Assembly: GCA_023333565.1 (NCBI GenBank)
Contig: JAJKFH010003256.1
Coordinates: 744,001-808,000, forward strand
Reading direction: 5' to 3'
Source: Puffinus mauretanicus
Lineage: Eukaryota; Chordata; Aves; Procellariiformes; Procellariidae
DNA: 64,000 bases
The translations under genes were made by a program, and so were the position numbers. Below, one piece after another: positions 12,201 to 33,264 of this stretch (the stretch's first letter is position 1; every line of letters begins with the position of its first letter). The notes under the pieces were generated by a model. It was not told where the DNA came from, ran no database searches, and saw only the letters and a program-made list of their open reading frames with translations.

Positions 12201-13519
12201 CAACTAAAGCAGGGCTGCGAGAGCTCACGTAGCCCGTATTTGCCTTGTAATGAGCACTAGTGCGCACTTAGCACAGGCACACGGGGTGTCAGCACACAGC
12301 CCCTGCACAGGTACAGTGCTGTGCAGGGGGCGGGCTTTGGAAACTCATTAGAAAAAAAAAAGAAAAAGAGAAAAGAAAGAGAAAAGAAAAAGGAAAGAAA
12401 AAGGAAAGAAAAAGGAAGAGTTCTGGGAAAATGGCCGGGAATGCAGGTGAACTAAAGACCCAGAATCTGCCATTTCCTTTTCTTCCGTTTACTAGAACGC
12501 TCAAGACTGCAACAAAACCATCCTGGAGCTGGAGAGCACCCAAGCGTCCCTTAGTGCCACCTTCTCGGAAAAGCAGCAAGAGTTGCACGGACTGCAGGCT
12601 GAGTCCGATCGCCTCCATTCAGACGCAGAATGTCTTCGGAACAGGAAACGATGGGTGAGCACATCCTCCTCCTTGCAGCAGGCAAGCTAAACAGAACCTG
12701 CTGCTTTCTTCTGTTGCCAGCTCCCTGGCTCTTTGTCTCACCACTGCCCCGAACTGGGCGTGCTTGGCATGTAATTTTAGCAATTAAGTCAACTGAGCAC
12801 ATTTTGAGGGCTCACAGTGGTCCTGAGTTGATGCTGCAGTTGCACCCTTAGTGAGGCAGCATTCACCCGGAAACATCAGCCTGAAGGACATCGTTTGTAT
12901 CTTGAAAATATCTAGTACCAACTACCCTTTGTGAGCGCTAGCTGGCTACTCGTAAGTATGTTACAAATTTGAGAGCCAGCTCAAGGTCTTGAATGACCTC
13001 CTGTGGTGTGTTTAAGTTGGTGAAACTCTGTCCTGGCAAGGGTGGCCTTGTACGCGCGGGTATTTCTCTGATTCATGGAATTCTGTGACATGACTGTACC
13101 TCTACAGCACTCAGAATGGGGACGCTGTTTGGCTGTTGTAACGGGACTTTATAGCAGTACCCTTCCATTTCAAAATACAATGGTTACAGTACCAGTGACA
13201 CGAATCAGGTTGTTTTCAGTTCTTTCTGTGTGCAGTTTGCTATCAAAGCAATTTCCGTTGTTGCTTTTCTCAGAACCTTTTGGAGATTGTGGCCTACCAG
13301 ACGCGCCAGAAGCATCTGCAGGCGCTGAAGGAAGGGAAGTACACGCCCCTGTGCCGCACCGAACAAGCCTGGAGAAACGAGCAGCAGAAACTGCAGGACC
13401 GGCTCCGCACCATTAACGCCATTGTCCACCAGATCCAGCAAGAACATCCCCAGCACCGAAGGGCTCTCCAGTGGCTCAGTCAGTGCTTGGAATCCAGGCT
13501 GGGCTCGCAGGAAGGCTGA
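298..13519 (+). CDS. CCDC40: CCDC40, ciliary axoneme ruler protein
   Basis: CCDC40 pairs with CCDC39 to form the 96-nm ruler that places inner dynein arms, N-DRC and radial spokes on motile-cilium doublets. Coding exons: 298-316, 578-699, 1414-1545, 1939-2110, 2275-2465, 2996-3079, 3167-3386, 4233-4390, 5239-5361, 5733-5854, 6593-6836, 6944-7126, 8438-8683, 9456-9669, 10231-10400, 10523-10614, 11213-11333, 12007-12195, 12496-12654, 13274-13519. All phases join, giving about 1068 residues (human 1142). The N-terminal quarter is acidic and poorly conserved. From exon 5 on (ELVVLDPEH) it is a nearly continuous Glu/Lys/Gln-rich coiled coil matching the human protein, for example [26 protein letters not shown]. 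Exon 1 encodes only MVQPAA plus one base and the exon 2 acceptor is uncertain. ATG 601 (CACCATGG) is an alternative start, 14 codons shorter. Introns hold two MIR remnants and a purine tract. Confidence 0.95.
8218..8365 (+). mobile_element. MIR SINE fragment
   Basis: Within CCDC40 intron 12, the stretch runs from a 'ggtaaatattgctatctcc' segment through 'ggagaaacaaaggtacagag' to a 'gactcctgtgctttga' end. It follows the order of the MIR core and tail, including the gagg-aaact-gaggcacagagagg-ttaag landmark in diverged form. It is an old, inactive fragment. Confidence 0.65.
9200..9400 (+). mobile_element. diverged MIR/CORE-SINE fragment
   Basis: In CCDC40 intron 13, 'cctgtgaggtcaggaattatt' is followed by 'agtcccatccgactcatggg' and 'aaatggaggcaaaaagtaac', in the order of the MIR core (cctgtgaggtaggtattatt, then aaactgaggc and aagtaact). 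It is more degraded than the copy at 8218. Confidence 0.5.
12351..12420 (+). repeat. homopurine (GAAAA/GGAAA) tract
   Basis: About 70 bases of almost uninterrupted A and G occur in CCDC40 intron 18, about 75 bp before exon 19. Three adjacent ggaaagaaaaa units show recent tandem growth. Mirror-symmetric purine tracts can form triplex DNA; any effect on splicing is speculative. Confidence 0.85.
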
Positions 13520-13620
13520 CAGAGACACGGACAAAATACACATAAGCGTCTGTTCTTGTTCTTCTAGAGGCTGCAGGCTTTGTAAATGAATAAATAAAAT
13601 AAACATGCGTAAGGTGTAAT
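13520..13620 (+). terminator. CCDC40 3' UTR and poly(A) signals
   Basis: The stop at 13517-13519 is followed by a very short 3' UTR. Overlapping AATAAA hexamers lie at 13589-13594 and just beyond, and a T-rich segment follows at about 13648-13668. The next gene starts less than 400 bp later. Confidence 0.75.
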
Positions 13621-13639
13621 ATTTATTAAAGATGTAGCA

Positions 13640-13975
13640 TTGCAAATTTTTTTGTTTGTTTCTTTTTACATGTCACCTTCGCTGCAAAAGGCAGGTTTCT
13701 CAGTTTCCCTGTCCCCGCTGACCCGGCCTGGCCCTGGGGGCTCGGGGGCCGGTGCGGCCGTGACGTTCTGGCCGGAGGGGCCGCCCGGGTCCCGCTCTCC
13801 CACCGGCTTCTGCTTGAGTTCCGGCCGGCAGCAACACCCGAGCGGCGGCGGGGCCGGGGCGGCCCCGCGGAGGGGAAGGCGCCCGCTCGGTGCCGGGCCC
13901 GGTCCCGCCCCGCGGGCGCCCGCGTGACGTGGGCCGGGCCCGCCGCGCCTGCTGGGAGGCCGGGGCGGCGGGGCC
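13640..13975 (+). promoter_or_regulatory. GAA promoter and 5' UTR
   Basis: The space between CCDC40 and GAA becomes CpG-rich from about 13730 up to the GAA ATG. It contains TGACGTGG at 13925-13932, identical to the XBP1/ATF6 UPRE core, and a CRE half-site TGACGT near 13760. No CACGTG CLEAR box was found here. A non-coding first exon, as in mammals, is possible but not visible. Confidence 0.55.
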
Positions 13976-20665
<6,690 letters not shown>

Positions 20666-21080
20666 GCCCACGCCGCACCCGCGCTGCACGGCGGGGAGAG
20701 GCGATGCTGCTCCCTCCGGCTCTGGGGCCGAATCCATCCCGTCCTTTGTAAAACCAGAGCTGCGGCTGCTCTTCTCACGCAGCGCAGCTCCTGGGCGTTG
20801 GCTTCTCTTCTGGCTAACGTGAGTGCGTTGGAGATGTGTGCGCTGGACTTGCATTGGGGGGGGCTTGCACAACCCCTGGGGACGGGGGAACCCTCATCTC
20901 CTCCAAAATGGGGAAAAAAAGACCCAAGTGCCTTGTGAGACAGCAAACCTGTTAACATGCGGAACTGGTAACCTGTCGAGGGACTGCGGGGAGTCTCCTG
21001 GCTGTGTTTTGGGGAGAGGGATCCGCGCAGGGGGGCGAGGGAGCAGTGCTGTGAATAAAGTTGCTGGTTGCTGGGAGCAG
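20666..21080 (+). terminator. GAA 3' UTR and poly(A) signal
   Basis: About 390 bases follow the TGA at 20663-20665 before an AATAAA at 21054-21059, which is followed by a GT-rich segment (gttgctggttgctggg). No other hexamer is nearer. Confidence 0.75.
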
Positions 21081-21615
21081 CCCCAGGCTGTGTCTGTGCC
21101 CCTCTCTGCCGGTGCCTGTCCTGAAGGTGCTGCTGAGCCCTGGCTCAGCCCTCCCCCCCCCGGCTGGGACCCCCTGGCTCCGTCCCTGTCTGGGGGCCTC
21201 CAGCGGGACCGCCTGCGCCCCTTGCAGGCTTCATCCCATTTCCCAGAGCGTTGGGGGACCCCCCGCTGCTCCCGCAGCCCCAGCCGTGCCGTGGAGCCCC
21301 TTGGCCCGTCTGTCCTGCTGGCTCCGAGCCCGGGGACTGCTGCCCTCCGGGGGCTGCCAGCCCTGGCCCCCACCGTGCGGCCTTGGTCGAGCCTCTGCCG
21401 TGCACGTCACCCCTGCGCGCCTCAGGGACTCTGGGCACGTCGTATGTTTTGTTAAATCAAACGTGCCCCTGCCGCCTCCTGGCTGGTACCCAGGGCCCGT
21501 TTCCCCAGGGGTGTGCAGCCGCCCCTCCGCAGCAGGGCTGGCAGCAGGCAGGGCTGCACGGAGGCCGCGGCGCCGGGGGCTGGCAGGGACATGCTCAGCA
21601 CTGGGTAAAAACAGA
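21081..21615. other. intergenic gap between convergent GAA and SGSH
   Basis: This GC-rich stretch of about 535 bp separates the GAA and SGSH poly(A) signals. No convincing exon, RNA gene or mobile element was seen. Open frames here lack splice context and family similarity. Confidence 0.6.
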
Positions 21616-21633
21616 GACCTCTCCTCCAGAGGC

Positions 21634-21839
21634 TTTATTGAGGAGCAGCTTGGCCCTGCGGCTCCTCTGGCCGAGTTAAAGGCGCGAGGATCCCTGGATG
21701 CTCCAGGGCCAGGCGGTTTGCGAATCAGAGAGCAGAGCCTCGGGGTGTCACCCAGGGATTTGGGACTGGCCCAGCTGGGATCCTGCTCCGACCCCCTCGT
21801 GCCCCCCGTGGCAATGGGGGACGCCAGCAGAGCTGAGGC
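21634..21839 (-). terminator. SGSH 3' UTR and poly(A) signal
   Basis: On the minus strand an AATAAA lies at 21639-21634, about 200 bases past the stop codon. It is the only hexamer close to the end of the gene and gives a short 3' UTR. Confidence 0.7.
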
Positions 21840-25409
<3,570 letters not shown>

Positions 25410-25873
25410 GGCAGCGGCACCGGCAGCGGCACCGACAGCGGCAGCGGCACCGGCAGCGGCCGGGCGGCGGCGGCGGGGCTCGGCGGGGCTCGGCGGCTCC
25501 TCCGGCCGCCCGGGCTCCTCCTCTGCCCCGGTCACATGAGACGGCCCCGGCGGCTCAGATCCGGCCCGGGCGGAGCTGCCGGATGCTGCCGGAGCCGCCG
25601 GCCCCGCGGCAGGGAACCGGGTCTCCCCCGCGGCTCCCGCGCAGCCCCGGCGGAGCCGCCCCCCGGCACGGCGGGGGTGCCCGGCCCGCTCCGCCCCGGC
25701 CCGCTCTGCGGGGCGTCCCGCCGCCTCCCGGGGCGACCGCCAGCCCGCGGTCCCCCTGCCCGCCGCGGCGAGCGCGCAGCTCCGAGCCCCGCGGCGTGTC
25801 GGGGAGCCCGGCGCGGCCGGGCCGGGGCCGGGGGCGGCTGGAGGCGGCCGGGCCGGGGGACGCTGCCCCGGCC
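25410..25873. promoter_or_regulatory. bidirectional SGSH/SLC26A11 promoter
   Basis: Only 464 bp separate the SGSH ATG (25409, minus) from the SLC26A11 ATG (25874, plus), and all of it is CpG-rich. The same head-to-head pair with a shared promoter is known in mammals. GTCACATGA at 25531-25539 resembles an M-box/CLEAR site for MITF/TFE factors. A frame stays open from 25583 into SLC26A11, but it lacks similarity and is taken as 5' UTR. Confidence 0.8.
25531..25540. promoter_or_regulatory. M-box/CLEAR-like site GTCACATGAG
   Basis: This matches GTCACGTGAC at eight of ten positions and contains TCACATGA, a preferred MITF/TFEB-family core. It lies about 120 bp upstream of the SGSH ATG, a plausible place for lysosome-linked control of both divergent genes. 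Confidence 0.5.
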
Positions 25874-28800
25874 ATGTCGGGTCCCCGGCAGAGCTGCCCG
25901 TGGCCGGGGCTGCGGGCGAGGCTGCCCGCCCTGCGCTGGCTCCCGCGCTATTCCCTGGCCTGGCTGCAGCTCGACCTGATCGCCGGCCTGACCGTGGGGC
26001 TCACCGTCGTGCCGCAGGCGCTGGCGTACGCCGAGGTGGCCGGGCTGCCGCTCCAGGTGGGTGGCGGTGCCCTGCGGCCGTGGGCGCCCGGGGACACCCG
26101 CTCCCTGGCTGTGCTGCGGCCTGGCGGGCAGGGCGGGGGGGGCTGGACGGCCGGGCGGCCGAGGGCTGGCCCCGAGCAGTCGCCCGTTTTCGGCAGCAGG
26201 AAGCCGCAGACGCCGTGTGTTTGCTCAGGGCTGGCTGCGGGCGCTGGAGGGACCTGAGGGCAGCCCAGCCCTCCTCGTCCTGGAGGTGCCTGGCATTTCC
26301 CAGCTCCGAGCGTCGTGCCAGTGCTCCTTTTGTCCCCGTGCAGTACGGCCTCTATTCTTCCTTCATGGGCTGCTTTGTCTACTGCTTCCTGGGCACCGCC
26401 AAGGACGTGACGCTGGGTCCCACAGCCATCATGTCGCTGCTTGTCTCTTCTTACGCGTTCCACGAGCCTGTCTATGCCATCCTGCTTGCCTTCCTCTCCG
26501 GTTGCATCCAGCTGGCCATGGGGCTCCTGCACCTCGGTGAGATGCTCTTGCCGTGCGTGGTTGTATTTTTAGGATATTGCTGTACATCCCATAGTTGTTC
26601 CCCCCCTCCCCTGTGCTCTCTGAGATGCTGGGGTTGTCCCGCTAACGCTTGTGACAGCTCTGTGTGCATGCAAACACCCTGTGCTCCCCGTCGGGGCCAG
26701 CAGTGTGCTTACTGCCACCCGTCCCCACAGGTTTCCTTCTGGATTTCATTTCCTACCCGGTCATTAAAGGGTTTACATCAGCTGCTTCCATCACCATTAG
26801 CTTCAACCAGATCAAGGTAGGATCTGCTGGTCTGCTCTGGATGCCTTGCCCGCTCTCTCCTGGAGCTGGCCGTGCTGCAGATATTTAGTCCTGGGCTGGG
26901 TGATGTGCTCGGTGTGAGAGGAAGGAGCTGCAAAGGGGGCACAGGTCCCCCCTGCCAGCAGTTCTGGTGGGTCCCTGAGTGCTCTGTTCTGAGCAGGCCA
27001 AGCTGAACGCACCCTCTGCCTGTGACCAGCTGGTGGCATTCAGGACCCCAGTAAAACCAGGACATTTGATTTGGTCACTTGCGGGAGGTGCTGGGTGATT
27101 CTCAGGCATGGTGGGTTTGCAGCTCTGCTGGTTCCTCGCTGGCCCCTCAGGGACCTGAGGCCCTCCAGCTCTTCTGGGGCTGCAGTGCTTCCTTTGTGGT
27201 TAACCAAAATCAGAGACTCGGGGAGATGTGTCAGGCTGCGCGAGGAACCAGCGGGACGGTGTTGGCTAATGGCTGCGGTCGCAGCAGGGGCTGCTGCGAA
27301 GGCGCTGGGCCCTTGCTGCTGCTCCCGGCACGGTGCAGGGGGACGGCAGGGCTGCGCAGGCTGGGCTGGGCCCCAAACTGAACCCCCTCCCGGGAGCTGC
27401 ACAGTCGTGTGTGCAGGACGGGGTGGAGGCATCTCAGAGCACCTCTGAGCCCTGCCCGCATGGAGCCGCGCAGGGAAAGGGCTGTCCTGGAGCGTGGGGC
27501 ACGGGGTGCTCGCTGAGGAGCTCTCCCCCCAGCAGCGCCGACACCGTGCCTGTGCCAGGGCCCCAGGCAGGGCTGAGCCCTGGTGCTCCTGGCCGTCCCT
27601 CCCCAGCACCCGCCGGCTTGGGTTGTGCCAGGCTTTCACCAGGCTTTGTCTTCCTGCACAGAACATCCTGGGGCTGCAGGGGATCCCTCGGCAATTTTTC
27701 CTGCAGGTGTATGAGACGCTGCGGAGGATCGGGGAGACCAGGTCAGCACCGTCCCTGCGCCTGCCCTGCTCCGTCCCCCTGCAGCTCTGGGGTCTCAGGC
27801 TTTGCTGCTTTGCTCCCCATCTCTTTGGTCACACCTTGGACCGATTTCTTGGTCCCTGGCCAGCACTGTGACACAAGTGCTCGTTCTCAGCCATTTCCAT
27901 TTGAGCTGGAAGTTTGAAGACAGGGCAGCACGTGGGCTCCAAACCTGCTAAAGGGGAAGGATGGGGCAGACTTGTCCTATTTTCCACTCCCAGTTAGGTA
28001 CACCAGGATTTTGCCAGCCCAAAGACACACCCTGGGGACTCTCTGTGTCGTAAGGTCTCCTTCAATTTTTGACAGTCCAAGAGGGAGCTCAGGCATCCCC
28101 ATGCCCCCACCCTCTCCCATTAGCTGCCCCCGTGGCTCGGGGTCTGTGCCGCAGCCTGGGTTTCACACACAGTGCAGGGACACACAGGGTCAGCTTCCTC
28201 ATGGCTGGAGAAGACCTCCCTGCCTAGCTGGGAGGGGGAGGAGGCAGATCCCACTGCACGGATCCTGCCTGTCACAGGGGTCCTGCGTCCCTCTTTATGA
28301 AGAGCCCACAAACCCATTAGCATCATACCGCTGACTGGGGGACCCCCTCCTCCCTCCCCTGCTGCCCCCCAGGGAGGTGACGCGTTTTGCCGGCGGTGCG
28401 GAGGTGCCGGCAGCGTCTCTGCGAGCTGTGCACCTCCCTGCAGAGCCGCGGCACGTGCCCGGGCACACGCTCTTCCTCCCGCGGGGCTTTGCGGTAGCTC
28501 CCCCTGTGCCCCGCAGCGTGTTTGGGCTGGCAGGGATGTGCCTGTTGCAGGGCCGGGGACGCCGTCCTGGGGCTGGCCTGCCTGGCTGCGCTGGCAGGGC
28601 TCCGGGCGATGAAGAGCCACCTGCCCCGAGCTTCCCGTGCGGAGCCGCTGGCTACCAGGGTCAGCCACCTGATAGTCTGGACCTCCGCCACGGGTGCGTT
28701 GGCCATCCCCTGCCCTCTCCCCCCCTGCGGGCTCGTCTCTTCTGGGCAAGGAAGAGAGAGCCCAAAACTGGTAAAGCCCAGCTCGGCAGGAGCTGAGACC

Positions 28801-31800
28801 TGGAGGTGGGTCGGGGAGGACGAAGTCCCAAGGATGGTCCAGCTGCTGTGCATGCCCCTTCCTAAGGCTTGGAAAACCTCAGCAGCCTGGGTACCCACCT
28901 CCTGCCGTCCCGCCCGCCACGCTGGGCTCCAGGCAGGTTTTCATGGTTGCTCTCTTCGCTGCAGCACGCAACGCCCTCGTGGTCCTGTTTGCTGGCCTGG
29001 TTGCTTACTCCTTCCAGGTGATGGGCTCCCAGCCGCTCACGCTCACCGGCAGCATCCCCCGGGGCCTCCCTGCCTTCCGGCTGCCGCGCTTCTCCATGGC
29101 TGCACCCAACGGCACCGTCCCCTTCAGAAGCATGGTGGAGGTGGGTGCCAGGCTGGCCGGCGGACGCTGGGCTCCCCGCGGACTGCTGTCTCCTTACTCC
29201 TGCGTTTGCTGGCTCCCCGCGCAGCGGGAGGAGGCTCTGCTGCGGGGCGACCCTCGTCCCTCGGTGCCAGCACTCACCGCGTCCTTCCCTCCCAGGACAT
29301 GGGGGTCGGGCTGGCCGTGGTCCCGCTCATGGGCCTGCTGGAGACCGTTGCGATTGCCAAGGCTTTTGGTACGGCTGCGCCAGGCTCCCGCGCCTGCGCT
29401 CTCAAGAGGGGGCTGGGGACGTTGCTGTTCCCACGGGGGCAGCGGGAGGGACTGGGCTGCCCGTGCCGAGCCCGGTTCATGGCGTGGGCTGGCAGGAGGG
29501 GTCCCGCGGGGCGCTGCTGACCCCCTCCCCTGGCCAGGCAGCTGCCCCATGCCTGGCTGGGGGGGTCCTGCACCGTGCATGGCTGGAGTTTGCACAGGAG
29601 CTGAGCATTGTCTTGGGCTGCTCGGGGGGTGCTGGGATGGGGGGTGCCGGGACGAGGGGGTGCCAGGACGGAGTCCCACGGCTGTCCCAGGCACTGCTGG
29701 CCCCGCTCCGTGTGCATGGCAGGTCGTGCCTGCGGGAAGCTCTGGGCAATGCCGCTCGTCTCCTTTCAGCCTCGCAGAACGATTACAGGATTGACCCCAA
29801 CCAGGAGCTGCTGGCTATGGGTAAGAGGCCGCTCGGAGCAGGAGGGCAGGGAGTGGGGATCCGGCCCAGCACCGCCATGTGTCCCTCTGGGAGCCGGCAC
29901 AGGCAGGGTGCAGGAACAACCATGAAACCACGGATGAAATGCAAATAGTAAATTTATTTTCGTTACCTCACCAACTGGGGGATCCCTGAAGCAGCACCCA
30001 GGCAGAGGCACACATGCAGGAACGCAGGCACCGCGGAGCTCGGTCCGTGCGAGAGGATCACCGAACCTGCTGGTTTTGCCTGTTTATCAAGCATTCGCGC
30101 AGGCGTAGTTTACCACTGTGCTTTGATCTTTCCCACAGCAGGGCAGGAATCTCAAGCATGTTCGATAGGTGCCTCTGAGTCTATCACAGGCCTGTGTTAT
30201 CTAAACACAGATGTTCTGCTTGTCCAACACACAAGGCCAAACAACAATTGGTATGATATATGTGTTTTTTGACACCCCCGCTGCAAGTCGCTTGAGAGTC
30301 TTTACAATCTTCCTTGCCGATCTTCCGTTACTTTCCCACAGTCCCGCAGCCCCGAGCTGCCAGAGATCCCCATCTCAGCAGTCCTACCTCCTCCTGAAGT
30401 TTTACCTTCCTCATCTTGCGTGGTGCCCCCCCAGCCTTTCTCACAGCTTAGCAATTTCCAGAGCAGCCTGAGCCCAGCTCACATGGCTGGACGGGCTCTG
30501 ATCCGGCCCCGGGTACCAGCCCGGGGATGGAGGGGGTGACGGCAGGGGCACAGACCGGTCTCGCGGCCCCGGGCAGTGCCTCCCATAGCTGCAGCATCCC
30601 CAGCCCCTCTCCTTCCCCATTGCAGGCTTCGCCAACATCCTGGGCTCCTTCGTCTCGTCGTATCCCATCACGGGCAGCTTCGGCCGGTGGGTAGCAGGCG
30701 GGGGAGCGGAGCCCCAGCCCGCAGGACGCTTGCTGGGGCTGTGTAGTGAGGGGGCTCTGCAAGATCTTGGGTGGAAGGTTGGGCAGACCCTGGAGGGTCC
30801 CTGCCCTCGTGTCCTGGTCCCCAGCTGCCCACCTTGCCTGCCGGGCTATGCATGGGTCCCACAGTGACTTCCCTCCCCTCTTGCGTGCTCTGTGGTCCTG
30901 CTGCAGGCTGGGACCCGTGGGCTTGCTCAGTTTTCTCCCTGGTGGGGTGTGACAGGGTGGGTGGTTTTCCTGGGTGGGGTCTCTGGGCAGCGGTGGGGGC
31001 AGCTGCCGGCCCCGGCCAGCCCCAGCGCAGCCTGGGACAGCGTGTTGCTTTGCATTTCAGGACAGCGGTGAATGCGCAGTCGGGTGTCTGCACGCCCGCA
31101 GGAGGGCTCGTCACAGGTAGAGCCCCTGACCCCCCCCTGGGCTGCTCTGCAGGCCCCCATGCCCAGCAGCCGCTCCCCCCAGGCACTCTGGGCGTCGCGG
31201 GCCCCGTGGCTCAGGTGCTCCCCGTCTCCCGCAGGCGCCCTGGTCCTGCTCTCGCTGGCGTACCTCACCTCGCTCTTCTACTACATCCCCAAAGCGGCGC
31301 TGGCCGCTGTCATCATCTCGGCCGTGGTCCCCATGTTTGACGCTGGGATCTTCAGGACGCTCTGGCGGGTTAAGAGTGAGGGCACGAGCCCGGGGCGGTC
31401 GATCCCCCGACGCAACCCGGCTCTGCCTGCAGAGCAGGCGCTGTCCCGCAGGGCCCCGTGGTACAAGGACAAGGCGCAGCCGAGCCTGGGTCATCTCTCT
31501 TGCAGGGCTGGACCTTGTGCCCCTCTGCGTGACGTTCCTGCTCTGCTTCTGGGAGGTCCAGTACGGCATCGTGGCCGGGGTGCTGGTCTCAGGGATTCTC
31601 CTCCTCTACTCCATCGCCAGGCCCCCAATAGAGGTGGGCTTCACGCCTCGCCTTGGATGCAGCGGGGTCAGCCAGGCTTGCCAGGGAGTGGGGAGCTGGG
31701 AGAGGGCTCCCCGAGGACAGCGCGGCTTTGGGGTGCAGGATGCTTCTGACCTGCTCCCGCCCTACCCCGTGTCCCCAGCCTGCCGTCAGTGCAGCGCAGG

Positions 31801-33264
31801 GACCCCTTTCAAGGAGCACGAGGAAAGGGTATCCCAGGAGCTGAGAGCAGGAGAGGGAGGCACCGCTGTCCCTGTTCCTGCTGAGCCTGGGCTGTGTGCA
31901 GGAGGGGAGTTTCCCTGAGGGATGGGGGCTCCTGCGTGTCCCCGGCCAGCAGGAAGGACAGTGCTTTGCTTTGTCACACGGGCAGTTGTCCCCGCCTGGG
32001 GAAGGTCACAGCCCCGAGCTCCCCGTGACTCATCCCGCTCCTCCGGGGTCTTGCGCAGGTGTCGGAGGGGGACGTGCTCCTGGTGCAGCCGGGGAGCAGC
32101 CTGCACTTCCCAGCCATCGAGTGCCTCCGGGACACCGTGTGCAGCCGCGCCCTGGCAGGTACGGTGCTCCCCGGCCCGCCGGCTTGTCCTGGGGACCCGA
32201 CTGTAACCCGGTGCCCACCTGGATCACTGCTGAGGGGGGTGGCAAGCGCAAGCAGCGCCAGCCCCTGGCCGCTGCCGCTCTCCCGAGGCTGTCTCACCCC
32301 TTCCAGCCAGGGCTCTGGCTCTAAGGGCTGTGTCCCCTGGGCTGGTCATTTCTGGACTCGTCAGGGACATGACCGTATGCTCTTCTTCCAGCAGCATCTC
32401 CACCACGCTCCGTCATCCTGGACTGTCGCCACATCAGCAGCATCGATTACACGGTGGTGGTGGGGCTGGCAGAGCTGCTGCGGGAGCTGCGCAAGCACGG
32501 CCTCTCGCTGGCCTTCTGCAGCCTGCAGGTACGTGGGACGCAGCCTCGGCCGGCCCCGTGCCAGGTCCTGCTGCCTCTCCCCACGCCAGGCGTCAGCTCT
32601 GCTCCGGGGGGAGGCTCTGCGCCGATGGGCTCAGCCCAGCTGCCTTCCCCGCACCGCCTGCGCTGGCCGCTGGCACCTGCCGCGAGGATGCTGCTGCCTC
32701 TTCTGGGTGCACCTTCATCTCAAAGCGGTGGAGGCTGCAGCATCTGAGGTCCAGCTGCGGGACGCGGGGCGGCGGGAAGGGCTGCATCCTCTGCCCTGGG
32801 CTGCTGGGGGGCTCATAGCCCCGGAGAGACGGGAAGCGGCCAGCAGCAGGCTCCCCCAGCCCAGGTTTCTCTGCCCTCAGGACCCTGTTCTCCAAGTCCT
32901 GCTGTCTGCAGACTTAGAAGGATTCCAGCATTTCCCCACCCCGGATGAGGCAGGTGAGGTTCTGGGCTGCCCCGGGTGCTCTCCTGGGGCTGGGGTCCCC
33001 CAGGCTGCTGCAGAGCGGCGGTCAGGCCCCAAAGCTGCAGTGCAGGGGGCTGCAGGGCTCCCGGGAAGGCGAGCAGGAGCCCCTCCAGAGAGCGGGGTCA
33101 CTCCGGCCTCAGGGATTCGTGGTGAGCCTTGGCTTAACTCTGTCCTGCTTCTCCCCCTTCCTGGCTCAGAGCGGTGTGGAGGAGCAGAGCTGGGGGGCGG
33201 CGGGGCAGCCCCCTTCACCAGCACCAGCGAGAGCTCGCTGCTGCCCGCGGGGCTCATCCAGTGA
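25874..33264 (+). CDS. SLC26A11: SLC26A11, sulfate/anion transporter
   Basis: SLC26A11 is a sodium-independent sulfate/chloride transporter of plasma and lysosomal-type membranes. Exons: 25874-26056, 26344-26536, 26731-26816, 27662-27741, 28551-28693, 28965-29140, 29296-29368, 29770-29820, 30626-30686, 31061-31116, 31235-31375, 31506-31633, 32059-32158, 32392-32528, 32881-32953, 33170-33264. Phases join to 591 residues (human 606). Visible family blocks are [60 protein letters not shown] and [12 protein letters not shown]; a C-terminal STAS domain contains [11 protein letters not shown]. The ATG at 25874 (GCCATGT) sits at the expected distance from the first membrane segment. Exon 14 has a tandem NAGNAG acceptor. 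The last exon ([12 protein letters not shown]... to the stop) is not similar to the human C terminus. Intron 8 holds a probable LTR. Confidence 0.93.
29911..30340 (-). mobile_element. probable solo LTR of an endogenous retrovirus
   Basis: SLC26A11 intron 8 contains an AT-richer insert in a GC-rich gene. On the minus strand it begins TGTGGGAAAG at 30340 and carries an AATAAA at 29958-29953 close to its other end, the layout of an LTR. No matching target duplication was found and no internal viral genes are present. The left limit is uncertain; 29888 is an alternative. Confidence 0.45.

Noticed and set aside
21081..21615. Possible remnant of EIF4A3 or CARD14 between GAA and SGSH
   Set aside because: No DEAD-box or CARD/MAGUK motif appears in any frame, and the gap is too short for these genes.
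26057..26343. Extension of SLC26A11 exon 1 through its first intron
   Set aside because: The frame stays open past 26056, but the family protein continues directly with YGLYSSFMG at 26344 and the donor and acceptor are both good.
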